Of a stretch of DNA of 64,000 nt, positions 1 to 10,861 are shown one piece after another. The position numbers and the translations under genes are program-made. The notes under the pieces were generated by a model that was not told where the DNA came from, searched no databases, and was given only the letters and a program-made list of their open reading frames with translations. Positions within the stretch are counted from its first letter, which is position 1, and every line of letters starts with the position of its first letter. The DNA comes from Enterobacteriaceae bacterium ESL0689 (GTDB lineage: Bacteria; Pseudomonadota; Gammaproteobacteria; Enterobacterales; Enterobacteriaceae): NCBI GenBank assembly GCA_029433525.1, contig JAQTIF010000002.1:707853-771852 (forward strand). Direction: 5' to 3'.

Positions 1-621
1 GATATTCTCTACGCGCCCGCCGGGCGTAAAGGCGGCGATAGCCTCGCGTTATCGATTGTCCGGCAATACCTGGGTGAACATGCCGAAATTCGTTGCCACC
101 ATTTCCCGATGAGTGCCGATAGTGCCGAAAAAGAGGCGGTCTGGGATGAGGTGGCTACCCTGTTGAGTCAGGATGTGCAGGCGGGTAAGCAAGTCGGGTT
201 TATCACCCTCGGTGACGCGATGCTATTCAGTACCTGGGTGTTTTTACTGCAACGTCTCGGCAACCCGGAGTGGCTGGAGATCGTTCCGGGCGTGACTTCT
301 TTTGCGGCGATTGCGGCACGGACACAGATGCCCCTGGCGATGGATCAGCAATCCCTGGCGGTGCTCTCCTGTACCGCGCCGGAAGCGGACATCGCCGACG
401 CGCTTCAGCGCCATGAGAGTCTGGTGCTGATGAAAGTCTATGGCCGCTTTGCCCGTATCAAAGCGCTACTGGCGCAGGCGGGATTGCTGGATTGTGCAGT
501 GATGATGTCAGAGGCGACACTCCCTGGCGAACAGTGCTGGCGACAGCTCGGCGAAGTCAGCGATACGCAGCTATTGCCCTATTTCTCCACCATTCTGGTC
601 AATAAGCAGTGGCGGCGATAA
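1..621 (+). CDS. cbiL: Precorrin-2/cobalt-factor-II C20-methyltransferase, 5' truncated by window edge
   Basis: SAM-dependent methylation of the corrin ring precursor at C20 in anaerobic cobalamin synthesis. The reading frame is open from base 1 (beginning [14 protein letters not shown]), so the N-terminus lies outside the window; an internal ATG at 109 is not the real start. The visible 206 residues contain the tetrapyrrole-methylase segments around [13 protein letters not shown] and the GDAMLFSTW region. The gene is followed 26 bases later by cbiP, matching the cbi operon order of Salmonella and other enterobacteria. Assignment rests on family resemblance and context. Confidence 0.88.
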   Translation, partial: DILYAPAGRKGGDSLALSIVRQYLGEHAEIRCHHFPMSADSAEKEAVWDEVATLLSQDVQAGKQVGFITLGDAMLFSTWVFLLQRLGNPEWLEIVPGVTSFAAIAARTQMPLAMDQQSLAVLSCTAPEADIADALQRHESLVLMKVYGRFARIKALLAQAGLLDCAVMMSEATLPGEQCWRQLGEVSDTQLLPYFSTILVNKQWRR

Positions 622-647
622 ATTCAGAACCCCATCAGGAGGAGTCC

Positions 648-2168
648 ATGACCCAGGCGATCATGTTACAGGGCACCGCGTCCGATGTCGGGAAAAGTGT
701 ATTAGTCGCCGGGTTATGCCGTATTTTTTATCAGGATGGCCTGCGCACCGCGCCATTTAAGTCGCAAAATATGGCGCTTAACTCCGGGATCACTGCCGAT
801 GGCAAAGAGATGGGGCGAGCGCAGATTTTCCAGGCCGAGGCGGCGGGGATCACCCCGGATGTGCGCATGAACCCGGTGCTGTTAAAACCGACCAGCGACC
901 GTAAAGCCCAGGTGGTGCTGATGGGCGAAGTGGCCTGCGATATGGATGCGGTCAGTTATCATCAGTATAAACCGCAGCTACGGGAACAGGTTTTGCAGGT
1001 CTATAACAGCCTCGCGCAGCAGTATGATGTGCTGGTGCTGGAGGGGGCGGGCAGCCCGGCCGAGATCAACCTGCGTGATCGCGATATCGTCAATATGGGC
1101 ATGGCGGAGATGGCGCGCTGCCCGGTGCTGTTGGTGGCCGATATTGACCGTGGTGGCGTCTTCGCCGCTATCTACGGCACCCTCGCGCTTCTCCAGCCTG
1201 ATGAGCGGGCGCGGATCAAAGGAGTGATCATCAATAAATTTCGCGGTGATGTCGCGCTCCTGCGTCCGGGTATCGAACAGATTGAAAAGCTGACCGGGGT
1301 GTCGGTGCTGGGGGTGATGCCGTGGCTGGAGATCGATCTGGAAGATGAAGATGGTGTGGCGCTGCAAAACGGCAAATATGCGTCGGGCGAGTCACACGAT
1401 ATTAATATTGCGGTGATCCAGCTCCCGCATATCGCGAATTTTACCGATTTCAACGCCCTGGCGGCGCAAGCGGATGTGGGGGTGCGCTATATCCGTCACC
1501 CGCAGGAGCTGACAGGCAGTGATTTGCTGATCCTGCCGGGCAGTAAAAATACTCTGGGCGATCTCCGCTGGCTGCGTGATAGCGGTATGGCCGAGGCGCT
1601 GCTCGCTGCCCACAGCCAGCAGGTGCCGATCATCGGTATTTGTGGTGGCTATCAGATGCTGGGAAAGCGCATTATTGACGAAGTCGAATCCGGCCTCGGT
1701 TGCCAGCCAGGACTGGGATTACTCAATACAATAACCCATTTCGCCCGCCATAAAATCACCACTCAGGTGGGTGCGCAGATGGCGTCCTCGTTACCGGGCT
1801 GGCTGCAGCCGATGTCGGGGATTGAGCTGCAGGGTTATGAGATTCATATGGGCAAAACCCAGCGGGCAGCCGATGGTCATCCGGCGCTGTTGTTAAACAA
1901 AAAGGGGCAATCGATCGCCGATGGTGCGGTCAGTGATGATGGCCTGGTGATGGGCACTTATCTGCATGGCCTGTTTGATAATGATACCTTTACCCGCGCA
2001 CTGGTGAACAGTCTGCGGCAACGCAAGGGATTAGCGCCATTAGTCGTCACCACCGATTACGCCACCTATCGCTCGCAGCAGTTTGATCTGTTAGCCACAG
2101 CGATGAGAGAACATATTAACATCGACCAGATTTATCACATTATGCGCGAGCATCGGGAGAGTGCGTGA
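648..2168 (+). CDS. cbiP: Cobyric acid synthase (adenosylcobyric acid synthase, glutamine-hydrolysing)
   Basis: Amidates peripheral carboxylates of adenosylcobyrinic acid a,c-diamide using glutamine and ATP. The 506-residue protein has an N-terminal dethiobiotin-synthetase-like ATPase domain (GTASDVGKS near residue 9) and a C-terminal class I glutamine amidotransferase-like domain with the nucleophile Cys in [10 protein letters not shown] and a later [10 protein letters not shown] segment. The start at 648 is chosen because AGGAGGAG lies just upstream; an in-frame upstream start at 609 would overlap cbiL. It abuts cobU at the TGATG junction. Confidence 0.95.
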   Translation: MTQAIMLQGTASDVGKSVLVAGLCRIFYQDGLRTAPFKSQNMALNSGITADGKEMGRAQIFQAEAAGITPDVRMNPVLLKPTSDRKAQVVLMGEVACDMDAVSYHQYKPQLREQVLQVYNSLAQQYDVLVLEGAGSPAEINLRDRDIVNMGMAEMARCPVLLVADIDRGGVFAAIYGTLALLQPDERARIKGVIINKFRGDVALLRPGIEQIEKLTGVSVLGVMPWLEIDLEDEDGVALQNGKYASGESHDINIAVIQLPHIANFTDFNALAAQADVGVRYIRHPQELTGSDLLILPGSKNTLGDLRWLRDSGMAEALLAAHSQQVPIIGICGGYQMLGKRIIDEVESGLGCQPGLGLLNTITHFARHKITTQVGAQMASSLPGWLQPMSGIELQGYEIHMGKTQRAADGHPALLLNKKGQSIADGAVSDDGLVMGTYLHGLFDNDTFTRALVNSLRQRKGLAPLVVTTDYATYRSQQFDLLATAMREHINIDQIYHIMREHRESA

Positions 2169-2725
2169 TGATTTTAGTGACTGGCGGCGCACGCAGTGGC
2201 AAAAGTGGCCATGTTGAACGGCTGGCGGCACAGCATTGTCAGCATGTGCTGTATATTGCGACCTCGGTTATCAGTGATCAAGAGATGGCGTTGCGCGTTG
2301 AGAAACATCGTGCTCAGCGCCCGGCACACTGGCGCACCTGGGAGGGGTTTCGCAACCTCGCGCAGGTGATCCGCCATCAGCTACGGCCGGGAGAGGGCGT
2401 GGTGCTGGAGTGTATCACCACCATGCTGGCTAATCTGCTGTATGAGGCCAGCGGCGGCGCAGCGCCAGAAGAGATTGATTTCCCGGTTGTCGAAGCGCAG
2501 TTACAGCAACAGGTGGATGAGCTGATTGTCGCCTGTCAGCAATCCACTGCACCTGTCTATATTGTGACCAATGAACTGGGGATGAGCATTACGCCAGAGA
2601 ACCGCCTGGCACGCCATTTTGTCGATATTTCCGGTCGCGCTAATCAAAAACTGGCTCAGGCGGCGGAAGAGGTATGGCTGGTGGTGTCCGGGATTGGCGT
2701 AAAAATTAAGGGCTGTGATCAATAA
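2168..2725 (+). CDS. cobU: Adenosylcobinamide kinase / adenosylcobinamide-phosphate guanylyltransferase
   Basis: Bifunctional enzyme of nucleotide loop assembly: phosphorylates adenosylcobinamide and transfers GMP to give AdoCbi-GDP. The P-loop GGARSGKS sits at the extreme N-terminus, and the conserved LECITTM and [10 protein letters not shown] segments match enterobacterial CobU throughout. About 185 residues, normal for the family. Start may be ATG 2168 or the in-frame GTG at 2165; E. coli CobU begins MMILVTGG, so both are plausible. In most relatives cobS follows, but here cobT does. Confidence 0.94.
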   Translation: MILVTGGARSGKSGHVERLAAQHCQHVLYIATSVISDQEMALRVEKHRAQRPAHWRTWEGFRNLAQVIRHQLRPGEGVVLECITTMLANLLYEASGGAAPEEIDFPVVEAQLQQQVDELIVACQQSTAPVYIVTNELGMSITPENRLARHFVDISGRANQKLAQAAEEVWLVVSGIGVKIKGCDQ

Positions 2726-2742
2726 CACCGTCAGGAGATGTG

Positions 2743-3804
2743 ATGGAGAGTTTAGAGGCACTGGTAGCGGCTATCCGCCCCCTTGATCAGCAAAAAATGC
2801 ACGCTGCCGCTGGTTATATTGATGGCTTATTAAAGCCACTGAACAGCCTCGGACGTCTTGAACGTCTGGCTGTCCAGTTATCGGGAATGCCGGGTATCGA
2901 TCAGCTCGATAATCTGCAAAAAGAGATTATCGTGATGTGTGCCGACCACGGTGTCTTTGCTGAAGGGGTGGCGGCGACACCGCAAAAAGTCACCCATATT
3001 CAGGCGGAGAATATGCTGAAAGGGCTGACCGGGGTCTGTGTGCTGGCCCGTCATAGCCAGACGTCGGTATTACCGGTCGATATCGGTATTGATGGTGAAC
3101 CGATAGCGGGGATGCTGAGCCTCAAACTGGCGCGCGGTAGTGGCAATATTGCCCACGGCCCGGCGATGACACGTCAGCAGGCGCAACAGTTACTGCTGGC
3201 CAGCGCCGCGCTGGTAAAAAAACGCGCCGCAGAAGGCATTTCTGTATTTGGCGTCGGTGAGCTGGGTATCGCTAACACCACCCCAGCCTCGGCGTTAATC
3301 AGCGTCTTAACCGGCTGTGATCCCCATGAAGTGGTCGGCATCGGTGCCAATCTGCCGGTTGCACGTCTACAGCATAAGGAAGCCATCGTCAGGCAGGCGA
3401 TTGCGGTTAACCAGCCCGATAAAACGGATGTGGTTGACGTACTGGCAAAAGTTGGTGGCTATGATCTGGTGGGGATGACCGGCGTGATCCTCGGTGCTGG
3501 AGCCTGTGGTTTACCGGTGGTACTGGATGGGTTTCTTTCTTACGCGGCGGCGATCGCCGCCTGTCAGTTAGCATCAGCGGTGAAAGATTATTATATACCA
3601 TCCCATTTCTCGGCAGAAAAAGGGGCGACACGCGCCCTGGCGGCGCTGGGACTCCAGCCTTTTCTGTATCTTGATTTACGCCTCGGCGAAGGCAGTGGCG
3701 CGGCGCTGGCGATGTCGATTATTGGTGCCGCCTGTGCCATGTATTGTCAGATGGGGTTGCAGACTGACAGTGGTTTTTGCCTGTTGCCGACAGGCAGCAG
3801 TTAA
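2743..3804 (+). CDS. cobT: Nicotinate-nucleotide-dimethylbenzimidazole phosphoribosyltransferase
   Basis: Makes alpha-ribazole phosphate, the lower-ligand precursor of cobalamin. The 353-residue protein carries typical CobT segments: LNSLGRLE near the N-terminus, the catalytic region [32 protein letters not shown], and the C-terminal [14 protein letters not shown] 2743 has AGGAG five bases upstream; a GTG at 2740 is in frame but too close to the ribosome site. It lies 17 bases after cobU with no cobS between. It is the last visible gene of the cob operon. Confidence 0.95.
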   Translation: MESLEALVAAIRPLDQQKMHAAAGYIDGLLKPLNSLGRLERLAVQLSGMPGIDQLDNLQKEIIVMCADHGVFAEGVAATPQKVTHIQAENMLKGLTGVCVLARHSQTSVLPVDIGIDGEPIAGMLSLKLARGSGNIAHGPAMTRQQAQQLLLASAALVKKRAAEGISVFGVGELGIANTTPASALISVLTGCDPHEVVGIGANLPVARLQHKEAIVRQAIAVNQPDKTDVVDVLAKVGGYDLVGMTGVILGAGACGLPVVLDGFLSYAAAIAACQLASAVKDYYIPSHFSAEKGATRALAALGLQPFLYLDLRLGEGSGAALAMSIIGAACAMYCQMGLQTDSGFCLLPTGSS

Positions 3805-4176
3805 AATATTAAGCGATCGGTTATATTTTATATATCGCTAAGAGAATAACCTGATTCGCGAAAATAAAAGATAGGTCAATGCGTAAAAAAAATGACAGAA
3901 ACGGTTTGTGATCACTGGCGTAATAATATTGCGGCAGCGGTGAGCAATCAGCATATTTCCTGTTCAGCGTGTCATATAACGGACAAAAAACGGTGATCCA
4001 TAAGGGTGTAATAAGGGATTGCAGTAAAAATTTACCGATGACTCACCTGCTGTTTTTCTTTTATCCGAACAGCAACATAGTAAGACATATTCCCTCCTAA
4101 GGGTAATGGTTTCTGACGCCGAATACTTTTATACTCCTGATATCTTTTCACGTCTTAAGTTTAAGCTGGAGAACAC
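3805..4176. other. Intergenic region between cobT and fdnG
   Basis: 372 bases, AT-rich, holding the end of the cob operon and the regulatory region of the formate dehydrogenase operon. A TACTCCT heptamer near 4131 fits the NarL-type pattern TACYYMT, but single heptamers are weak evidence. I see no convincing FNR palindrome, RNA gene or repeat. A 34-codon frame (3892-3996) is discussed under rejected items. Confidence 0.4.
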
Positions 4177-7100
4177 ATGGATCTTAACCGGAGGCAGTTT
4201 TTTCGGATCTGCGCAGGAAGTATGGCAGGCACAACAGCAGCATCTCTTGGGTTTTTGACCTCTTTTTCTGCTCAGGCAGGCATACGTCAATATAAACTCC
4301 TGAAAGCCAAAGAAACACGTAACAACTGTACCTATTGTTCAGTGGGTTGCGGTATTCTGATGTACAGCTTCGGTGATGCGGCGAAGAATGTCCGGGAAAA
4401 CATCTATCATATTGAAGGTGACCCTGATCATCCGGTAAGCCGTGGTTCTTTATGCCCGAAAGGGGCAGGTGTTCTCGATTATATCCATAGCCAGAATCGG
4501 TTAAAATACCCGGAATACCGTGCACCGGGATCAGATAAATGGATACGTATTAGCTGGGACGAAGCGATTAATCGTATTGCGCGGTTAATGAAAGATGACC
4601 GTGACGCCAATTTTATTGAAAAAAATGCTCAGGGCGTGACGGTCAACCGCTGGACGACCACCGGTATGTTGTGTTCTTCTGCCGCCAGTAATGAAACCGG
4701 CATCCTGGATGGAAAATTTAGCCGTGGGCTGGGCATGGTTGCCATTGACTGCCAGGCGCGGTTGTGTCACGGCCCGACGGTTGCCGCGCTGGCACCCACC
4801 TTTGGCCGTGGGGCGATGACCAATAACTGGGTCGATATTAAAAATGCCAATGTCATTCTGATCATGGGCGGTAATGCCGCCGAAGCGCACCCGGTTGGTT
4901 TCAAGTGGGTGGTGGAAGCGCAAACCAAAAATAACGCGACAGTGATTGTGGTCGATCCCCGTTTTAACCGTAGCGCCAGCGTCGCCGATCTGTATGCGCC
5001 GATACGGGCAGGCTCGGACGCGGCGTTTTTACTGGGGGTGATCCATTATCTGATCGAACATGACCAGATACAGCATGACTATGTACGTCACTACACCAAT
5101 GCCAGTTTACTGATCCGTGATGATTATCAGTTTAATGACGGTTTATTTAGCGGCTATGATGCGGAAAAACGGCAATATGATAAATCGAGCTGGTTATATC
5201 AGAAAGATGAGCAAGGGCATGCCTTGCGCGATGAAACCCTCAGCCATCCGCGCTGCGTCTGGAATCTGCTGAAAAGCCATGTCGCACGCTATACCCCGGA
5301 AATGGTCAGCCGTCTGTGTGGCACCCAGGTCGCTGATTTTACCCGCATTTGCCAGATCCTCGCGGGCACCAGTGCGCCGGATCGTACCGCGACGATTCTG
5401 TATGCGCTGGGCTGGACACACCATACGGCTGGTGCGCAGATCATCCGTGCCGCCGCGATGTTACAGCTATTACTGGGCAATATTGGTATGGCCGGTGGCG
5501 GCGTTAACGCGCTGCGCGGTCACTCGAATATTCAGGGCTACACCGACCTCGGGCTGCTCTCCACCAATCTGCCTGGCTATATGCCATTACCGTCAGAAAA
5601 ACAGCCGGACTATCAGACTTATATTAAGCAAATTACCCCTCTTGCGCTGGGCGCGAGCGAAGTCAACTACTGGCAGCATACGCCCGCGTTTTTCGTCAGT
5701 ATGATGAAAAGCTTCTGGGGTGAGCACGCGACAGCCGACAATAACTGGGGTTACGACTGGCTACCGAAATGGGATCGCCTGTACGATGTGATGACCCAGG
5801 CGCAATTGATGCTGGAAGGCAAGATGAACGGCTATATTGTTCAGGGTTTCAACCCACTGGCCGCCTTCCCGGATAAAAATAAATCCTCCCGTGCGCTGGC
5901 ACGACTGAAATACATGGTGGTCATTGATCCGCTGCTCACCGAGTCATCGAACTTCTGGCAGCATCATGGCGAGATGAATGACGTGAAACCGGAAGATATC
6001 CAGACCGAGGTTTTCCGTCTGCCCTGCTCCTGTTTTGCTGAAGAAGATGGCTCGATTGCCAATTCCGGACGCTGGCTACAATGGCACTGGGCCGCAGCCG
6101 AGCCGCCGGGAGAAGCGTTACATGATGGGGAAATCCTTGGCCGCCTGTTGATGCGCCTGCGCGAGCTGTATCAGCAAGAGGGGGGCGCCAATCCTGCGCC
6201 TTTGCTGAATATCGCCTGGAATTATAAAAATCCTTATGATCCGCATCCCGAAGAGATAGCGCGTGAAGCCAACGGTCAGGCGCTCGCCGATCTCTATGAT
6301 GATAAAGGGCAACTGATCGCGAAGAAAGGCCAGCAACTGAGTAGCTTCTCACAATTACGCAGTGACGGCACCACCAGCAGTTTCTGTTGGGTCTATTGCG
6401 GATGCTGGACGGAGCAGGGAAATCAGATGGCTAACCGTGATAACAGCGATCCTTATGGTCTCGGCTGTACCCCCGGCTGGGCCTGGTCATGGCCGGCGAA
6501 TCGTCGTATCCTTTATAATCGCGCCTCGGCGGATCCTGCCGGTAAACCCTGGGATATGAAGCGGGCGTTATTACACTGGGATGGCAGCAAATGGCAGGGC
6601 GTGGATATCGCCGATTACAGCCAGGCGGCACCGGACAGCAATGTGGGGCCTTTTATCATGAATCCGGAAGGCGTCGCGCGTCTGTTCTCGATTGATAAAA
6701 TGAATGACGGACCATTCCCGGAACATTATGAACCGGTTGAATCGCCCATCGGCACCAATCCACTGCATCCGGAGGTGGTCTCCAGCCCCGTGGCACGGAT
6801 TTACCATGACGATATAGCGAATATGGGAACGGCAGAAGGTTTTCCGTATGTCGCGACCACCTATTCGATTACCGAATTATTCCGCCACTGGACAAAACAT
6901 GCGCGACTGAATGCCATTGCTCAGCCGGAACAATTTATTGAAATTGGTGAAACACTTGCGAACAAAAAAGGAATTGCCGCAGGTGATATAGTTAAAGTGA
7001 TATCAAAACGTGGCTTTATTAAAGCAAAAGCAGTAGTAACAAAACGTTTACAAACGTTGGTAATCGATGGCAAGCAGATTGAAACTGTTGGGATCCCTTG

Positions 7101-7230
7101 CCACTGGGGTTTTGAAGGGGCAACACGAAAAGGCTTTCTGGCCAATACGCTGACGCCATCAGTCGGTGATGCCAATTCACAAACACCAGAATATAAAGCA
7201 TTTCTGGTTAATATTGAGCGGGTGTCGTAA
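4177..7230 (+). CDS. fdnG: Formate dehydrogenase-N/O-type catalytic (alpha) subunit, Cys instead of Sec
   Basis: Periplasmic molybdopterin enzyme that oxidises formate and passes electrons to the FdnH/FdnI subunits and quinone. The 1017-residue protein begins with a twin-arginine signal (NRRQFFRIC, hydrophobic stretch, cleavage near SAQA). A [4Fe-4S] site is formed by C51, C54, C58 and C93. The sequence follows E. coli FdnG along its whole length, but the catalytic selenocysteine position reads QARLCHGPTV: codon 197 (4765-4767) is TGT, Cys, not TGA. It should therefore be made without SelABC. Operon with fdnH and fdnI. FdnG versus FdoG cannot be settled from similarity; no fdhE follows. Confidence 0.93.
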   Translation: MDLNRRQFFRICAGSMAGTTAASLGFLTSFSAQAGIRQYKLLKAKETRNNCTYCSVGCGILMYSFGDAAKNVRENIYHIEGDPDHPVSRGSLCPKGAGVLDYIHSQNRLKYPEYRAPGSDKWIRISWDEAINRIARLMKDDRDANFIEKNAQGVTVNRWTTTGMLCSSAASNETGILDGKFSRGLGMVAIDCQARLCHGPTVAALAPTFGRGAMTNNWVDIKNANVILIMGGNAAEAHPVGFKWVVEAQTKNNATVIVVDPRFNRSASVADLYAPIRAGSDAAFLLGVIHYLIEHDQIQHDYVRHYTNASLLIRDDYQFNDGLFSGYDAEKRQYDKSSWLYQKDEQGHALRDETLSHPRCVWNLLKSHVARYTPEMVSRLCGTQVADFTRICQILAGTSAPDRTATILYALGWTHHTAGAQIIRAAAMLQLLLGNIGMAGGGVNALRGHSNIQGYTDLGLLSTNLPGYMPLPSEKQPDYQTYIKQITPLALGASEVNYWQHTPAFFVSMMKSFWGEHATADNNWGYDWLPKWDRLYDVMTQAQLMLEGKMNGYIVQGFNPLAAFPDKNKSSRALARLKYMVVIDPLLTESSNFWQHHGEMNDVKPEDIQTEVFRLPCSCFAEEDGSIANSGRWLQWHWAAAEPPGEALHDGEILGRLLMRLRELYQQEGGANPAPLLNIAWNYKNPYDPHPEEIAREANGQALADLYDDKGQLIAKKGQQLSSFSQLRSDGTTSSFCWVYCGCWTEQGNQMANRDNSDPYGLGCTPGWAWSWPANRRILYNRASADPAGKPWDMKRALLHWDGSKWQGVDIADYSQAAPDSNVGPFIMNPEGVARLFSIDKMNDGPFPEHYEPVESPIGTNPLHPEVVSSPVARIYHDDIANMGTAEGFPYVATTYSITELFRHWTKHARLNAIAQPEQFIEIGETLANKKGIAAGDIVKVISKRGFIKAKAVVTKRLQTLVIDGKQIETVGIPCHWGFEGATRKGFLANTLTPSVGDANSQTPEYKAFLVNIERVS

Positions 7231-7242
7231 GGGAAATAATTC

Positions 7243-8130
7243 ATGTCTATGCAATCACAAGATATCATCAAACGTTCAGCGACGAATAAGATGACTCCCC
7301 CGCCACATGCGCGGGATTTTCGGGAAGAAGTAGCCAAACTGATTGATGTGACAATCTGTATCGGTTGTAAGGCATGTCAGGTAGCCTGCTCTGAATGGAA
7401 TGATATCCGTGACGAAGTGGGAACTTGTCACGGTGTTTATGACAATCCCACCGATCTAAGCGCGAAAGCATGGACGGTCATGCGTTTTAGCGAAACCACG
7501 CAAAATGACAAATTTGAGTGGCTGATTCGTAAAGATGGCTGTATGCACTGCGCAGACCCGGGCTGTCTGAAAGCGTGCCCCTCTGCCGGGGCGATCATTC
7601 AGTATGCCAATGGTATTGTCGATTTTCAGTCTGAGAACTGCATTGGCTGTGGTTACTGTATTGCCGGTTGTCCGTTTAATATTCCACGCCTGAATCCGGA
7701 AGACAATCGGGTATATAAATGTACCCTTTGCGTTGACCGGGTGACCGTTGGACAGGAGCCCGCTTGTGTGAAAACCTGCCCCACCGGGGCGATTCAGTTT
7801 GGCACCAAAAAAGAGATGCTGGGTATCGCACAAACACGGGTAGAACAGCTTAAAAAACGCGGTTATGACCACGCCGGGCTTTACAATCCTCAGGAAGTGG
7901 GGGGGACGCATGTTATGTATGTGCTCCACCATGCCGATCAGCCTGAGTTATATCATAACCTTCCGGCTGAGCCCCACATTGCCACGCCAGTTAATCTCTG
8001 GAAGGGCATTCTTAAACCGCTGTCTGCCGCCGGATTTATTGCCACCTTTGCCGGGCTTCTCTTCCATTATGTGGGTATAGGGCCAAATAAAGAAACGAGC
8101 GATGAGGAAGAGGAGGACTCTCATGAGTAA
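7243..8130 (+). CDS. fdnH: Formate dehydrogenase iron-sulfur (beta) subunit
   Basis: Electron-transfer subunit linking the catalytic subunit to the membrane cytochrome b. The 295 residues contain four ferredoxin-type cysteine clusters ([44 protein letters not shown] with CVKTCPTGA) and a single C-terminal membrane helix ([17 protein letters not shown]) followed by an acidic tail. Starts 12 bases after fdnG stops and overlaps fdnI by 8 bases, indicating translational coupling. Confidence 0.94.
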   Translation: MSMQSQDIIKRSATNKMTPPPHARDFREEVAKLIDVTICIGCKACQVACSEWNDIRDEVGTCHGVYDNPTDLSAKAWTVMRFSETTQNDKFEWLIRKDGCMHCADPGCLKACPSAGAIIQYANGIVDFQSENCIGCGYCIAGCPFNIPRLNPEDNRVYKCTLCVDRVTVGQEPACVKTCPTGAIQFGTKKEMLGIAQTRVEQLKKRGYDHAGLYNPQEVGGTHVMYVLHHADQPELYHNLPAEPHIATPVNLWKGILKPLSAAGFIATFAGLLFHYVGIGPNKETSDEEEEDSHE

Positions 8131-8773
8131 GCGCAAAATGATCCTGCGAACAAAATTTATTGATCGCGCCTGTCACTGGACGGTCGTTATCTGCTTCTTT
8201 CTGGTGTCGTTATCCGGCATCGCCCTGTTCTTTCCCACCTTACAATGGCTGACCGAAACCTTTGGTACGCCGCAGATGGGGCGGATTTTACATCCGTTCT
8301 TTGGGGTGCTGATTTTTGTGGTGCTGATGTTTATGTTTGTGCGCTTCGTCCATCACAATATCCCGGATAAACAGGATATTCCGTGGGTGAAAGGGATTAT
8401 CGAAGTACTGAAAGGGAATGAGCATAAAGTTGCCTATGTCGGAAAATATAATGCCGGGCAGAAAATGATGTTCTGGAGCATCATGAGCCTGATTCTGGTA
8501 TTACTGGCGACCGGGATTATCATCTGGCGGCCTTACTTTGCCCATTACTTCCCGGTGCCGGTTATTCGCTGGTGCTTGTTAATTCATGCCACGGCGGCCA
8601 TCGTATTGATGCATGCCATCCTGGTACATATGTATATGGCTTTCTGGGTCAGGGGATCGATAAAAGGCATGGTCGAAGGGATTGTCAGCCGTCGCTGGGC
8701 GAAGAAACACCATCCACGCTGGTATAAAGAGATCGAGACCACGGAAAATGGCGAAAGTAAAGAAAGCGCATAA
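8123..8773 (+). CDS. fdnI: Formate dehydrogenase cytochrome b556 (gamma) subunit
   Basis: Integral membrane dihaem cytochrome that delivers electrons to quinone. 216 residues with four hydrophobic segments and membrane histidines typical of FdnI (ACHWTVV near the N-terminus, GRILHPFFG, and the [19 protein letters not shown] helix). The start at 8123 has a perfect AGGAGG seven bases upstream; an earlier frame start at 8102 inside fdnH is less likely. Last gene of the operon, followed by an intrinsic terminator. Confidence 0.94.
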   Translation: MSKRKMILRTKFIDRACHWTVVICFFLVSLSGIALFFPTLQWLTETFGTPQMGRILHPFFGVLIFVVLMFMFVRFVHHNIPDKQDIPWVKGIIEVLKGNEHKVAYVGKYNAGQKMMFWSIMSLILVLLATGIIIWRPYFAHYFPVPVIRWCLLIHATAAIVLMHAILVHMYMAFWVRGSIKGMVEGIVSRRWAKKHHPRWYKEIETTENGESKESA

Positions 8774-8789
8774 TACGCGGTGAAGGCGA

Positions 8790-8826
8790 AAAGCGGTAGC
8801 GGGTGAGAACCTCTACCGCTTTTTTT
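8790..8826 (+). terminator. Intrinsic terminator of the fdn operon
   Basis: Stem AGCGGTAG / CTACCGCT (8792-8799 with 8813-8820), 13-base loop, then seven T residues. It lies 17 bases after the fdnI stop. Confidence 0.85.
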
Positions 8827-9932
8827 GTGTCAGGCGCTAACGGCGTGCTGGTGCCATCACAGGCCACCAGCAGCAGGGTCAGACGATTCATGTGCTTATG
8901 CTTCGCCCATAAACTTCCAGTCCACATGCTGGTCTTCCAGCAGCCATTTGGTTTTAAACGGCCACGGGCGATGGATGACTTTGACGACCCGGTCGGTGGG
9001 CATGATTTGCCCTTCGCGAAAGTAGCGCGTTTCTTCTTTACTGACGCCCACATTCGGTATCCAGGCAATTTTCCAGTAACCACTTTTCGGGCAGGGTTCG
9101 CCGGTGCGGCACAGGATGCGGGGAGCGCTGTTGCTGGCGAAGTCTGGCGAGCTGGGTAACGGCCTGCCGGTTTGTGGATTCAGTCGCCTGGCTTTGGCCA
9201 GGTCGAAGATCAGTCTGTCGCTGGGTTTTGGGGGTTCGACATTGGCTTTATACTCCTCCACCCACTGCAGTTTGCCATCCCAGGCCGGAAGCGGCGCGGG
9301 CGGCAGCGGGACGATTTCATTGATTTCCGGGACTTTGGGGTGGACGTAGGAATACCTTGACAACACATCACCAATGGCTTTATAGCGACGGGAACGTTCT
9401 TCATCTTTTTGCTGAACCCGATCGCCGAGTCGAATCGTTGTTTCCAGACCAGACCCTGTAAATCATTCTGTGTAACTGCCACCGTATTACCGTATTAAAG
9501 GTGCCCGCTCAGGCGATCACCAAACTCAATAATAAAACGACTCATTGCCAGTCGCCAGTTCTGGATCGGCATACTCCATTTATTTGTGGGTATTTCTCAT
9601 CCCATTCGCTGGCAAACTTATCCAGTGCCATCAGTGCCGCTTCCTCTGTGGCGGCCTGATACACCGCTTTCAGGCCACCGGTAACAGCTTTGTAGTCCTT
9701 CCACGACACATATTTCAGACTGTTGCGTACCATGTGAATGATGCTCAACTGGACATGGGTCTGCGGGTAAACACTGTTGATGGCATCCGGAAAGCCCTTC
9801 AGGCCGTCCACACAGGCAATCAGGATATCCTGAAGTCCCCGGTTTTTCAGCTCTGTCAGGACACTGAGCTAGAATTTTGCCCCTTCGTTTTCAGCCAGCC
9901 ACATTCCCGGCAGTTCCTTATGACCTGAGGTA

Positions 9933-10861
9933 TTAGGCTGTGTCCCTTAACCTAACAACCGCCTTAAAAACAACCTGATTGCCCCCAGTTTTAGCATGCT
10001 CAGATAGTTTCTGGCTGTTTTTTCTGAGCGCGTGGCTATTCGACGGTTTTCTTTCAGTATTGCAAAGCAGCGTTCCACCACATTGCGCTTTTTATATAAC
10101 TGACGATCCAGTGTTCGACGACCATCACGACTTGCTTTTTCGTTTGATTTGAAAGGAATAACTGCCTTTATTCCCTTCGTTTTTAAATAAATACGAAGAT
10201 TACCGCCTGAGTATCCTTTATCCGCCAGCACAGCTTTGGGGCGCGACTTCAGACAACCACTTTTTCGAATAACACCGATTTGTCTGAGTAAGGGTTTTGC
10301 GTACTGACTTTCGTGAGCCTGCCCACCGCTCAGGCAGAAACTTAAGGGTAATCCTGTACCATCTGTTGCCAGATGGATTTTGGTGCCAAAGCCGCCGCGT
10401 GAGCGACCCAGCCCATGGTCATCTGAGTCATCGGGATATTTTTTTTTGCACCCGCAGCCGCTTTCAGGGCCCTGATGTTACTTCCGTCAAGTGCGATGAC
10501 ATCTCAGTCAATCAACGATTTTTCATCAAGTATCTGAAGTAATTTATTGAAAATACTGTTCATTACGCCACTTTTTGACCACCGGTTAAAACGGTTATAT
10601 ATCGTTTTCCAGCAGCCGTAACGTTCAGGTAAATCCCGCCATGGGGCACCGGAACAAAGGATCCAGAATATGCCATTCATGACGTGTCTGTGAGAAAAAT
10701 AAGGGCGTCCCCCTCTGGAAGAGGCTTTTTCAGGTGGCAGCATGGGAGAGATCAGTGCCCACGCCTCATCCGGGAAATCGTAGCGAGCCATATCTAAAGG
10801 ACTTTCTATAAGTGAGACAGATACCAGATGGTACAAAAAATAGTTACGGGACACACCCTAA
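9933..10861 (-). mobile_element. IS5-family insertion sequence nested in the IS256-family element
   Basis: 929 bases with near-identical terminal inverted repeats, TTAGGCTGTGTCCCTTAA at 9933 and TTAGGGTGTGTCCCGTAA as the reverse complement of the right end (two mismatches in 18). It is flanked on both sides by TA (9931-9932 and 10862-10863). Removing the element and one TA restores the IS256 transposase frame across the junction (ALGTSGHKELPGMW), which fixes the boundaries precisely. Confidence 0.93.
9947..10791 (-). pseudogene. IS5-family DDE transposase with one nonsense codon
   Basis: A single frame runs from MARYDFPDEAWALISPMLPPEK at 10791 to RLFLRRLLG at the 3' end. It is broken only by a TGA directly after the residues LID (10504-10506), where relatives have Trp before DVIALDGSN; this looks like a TGG-to-TGA change. 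DDE regions visible are DGSNIRALKAAAGAKKK, GGQAHES and ADKGYSGG, with a terminal VVERCFAILKENRRIATR. Probably inactive unless the stop is suppressed. Confidence 0.9.

Noticed and set aside
3892..3996. A 34-codon frame with a CxxCH motif (CSACH) before fdnG
   Set aside because: No good ribosome site, no signal peptide and too short for a cytochrome; the motif is likely chance.
8803..9159. Plus-strand frames over the T6SS-associated gene end
   Set aside because: Antisense to the recognisable minus-strand protein and without a ribosome site.
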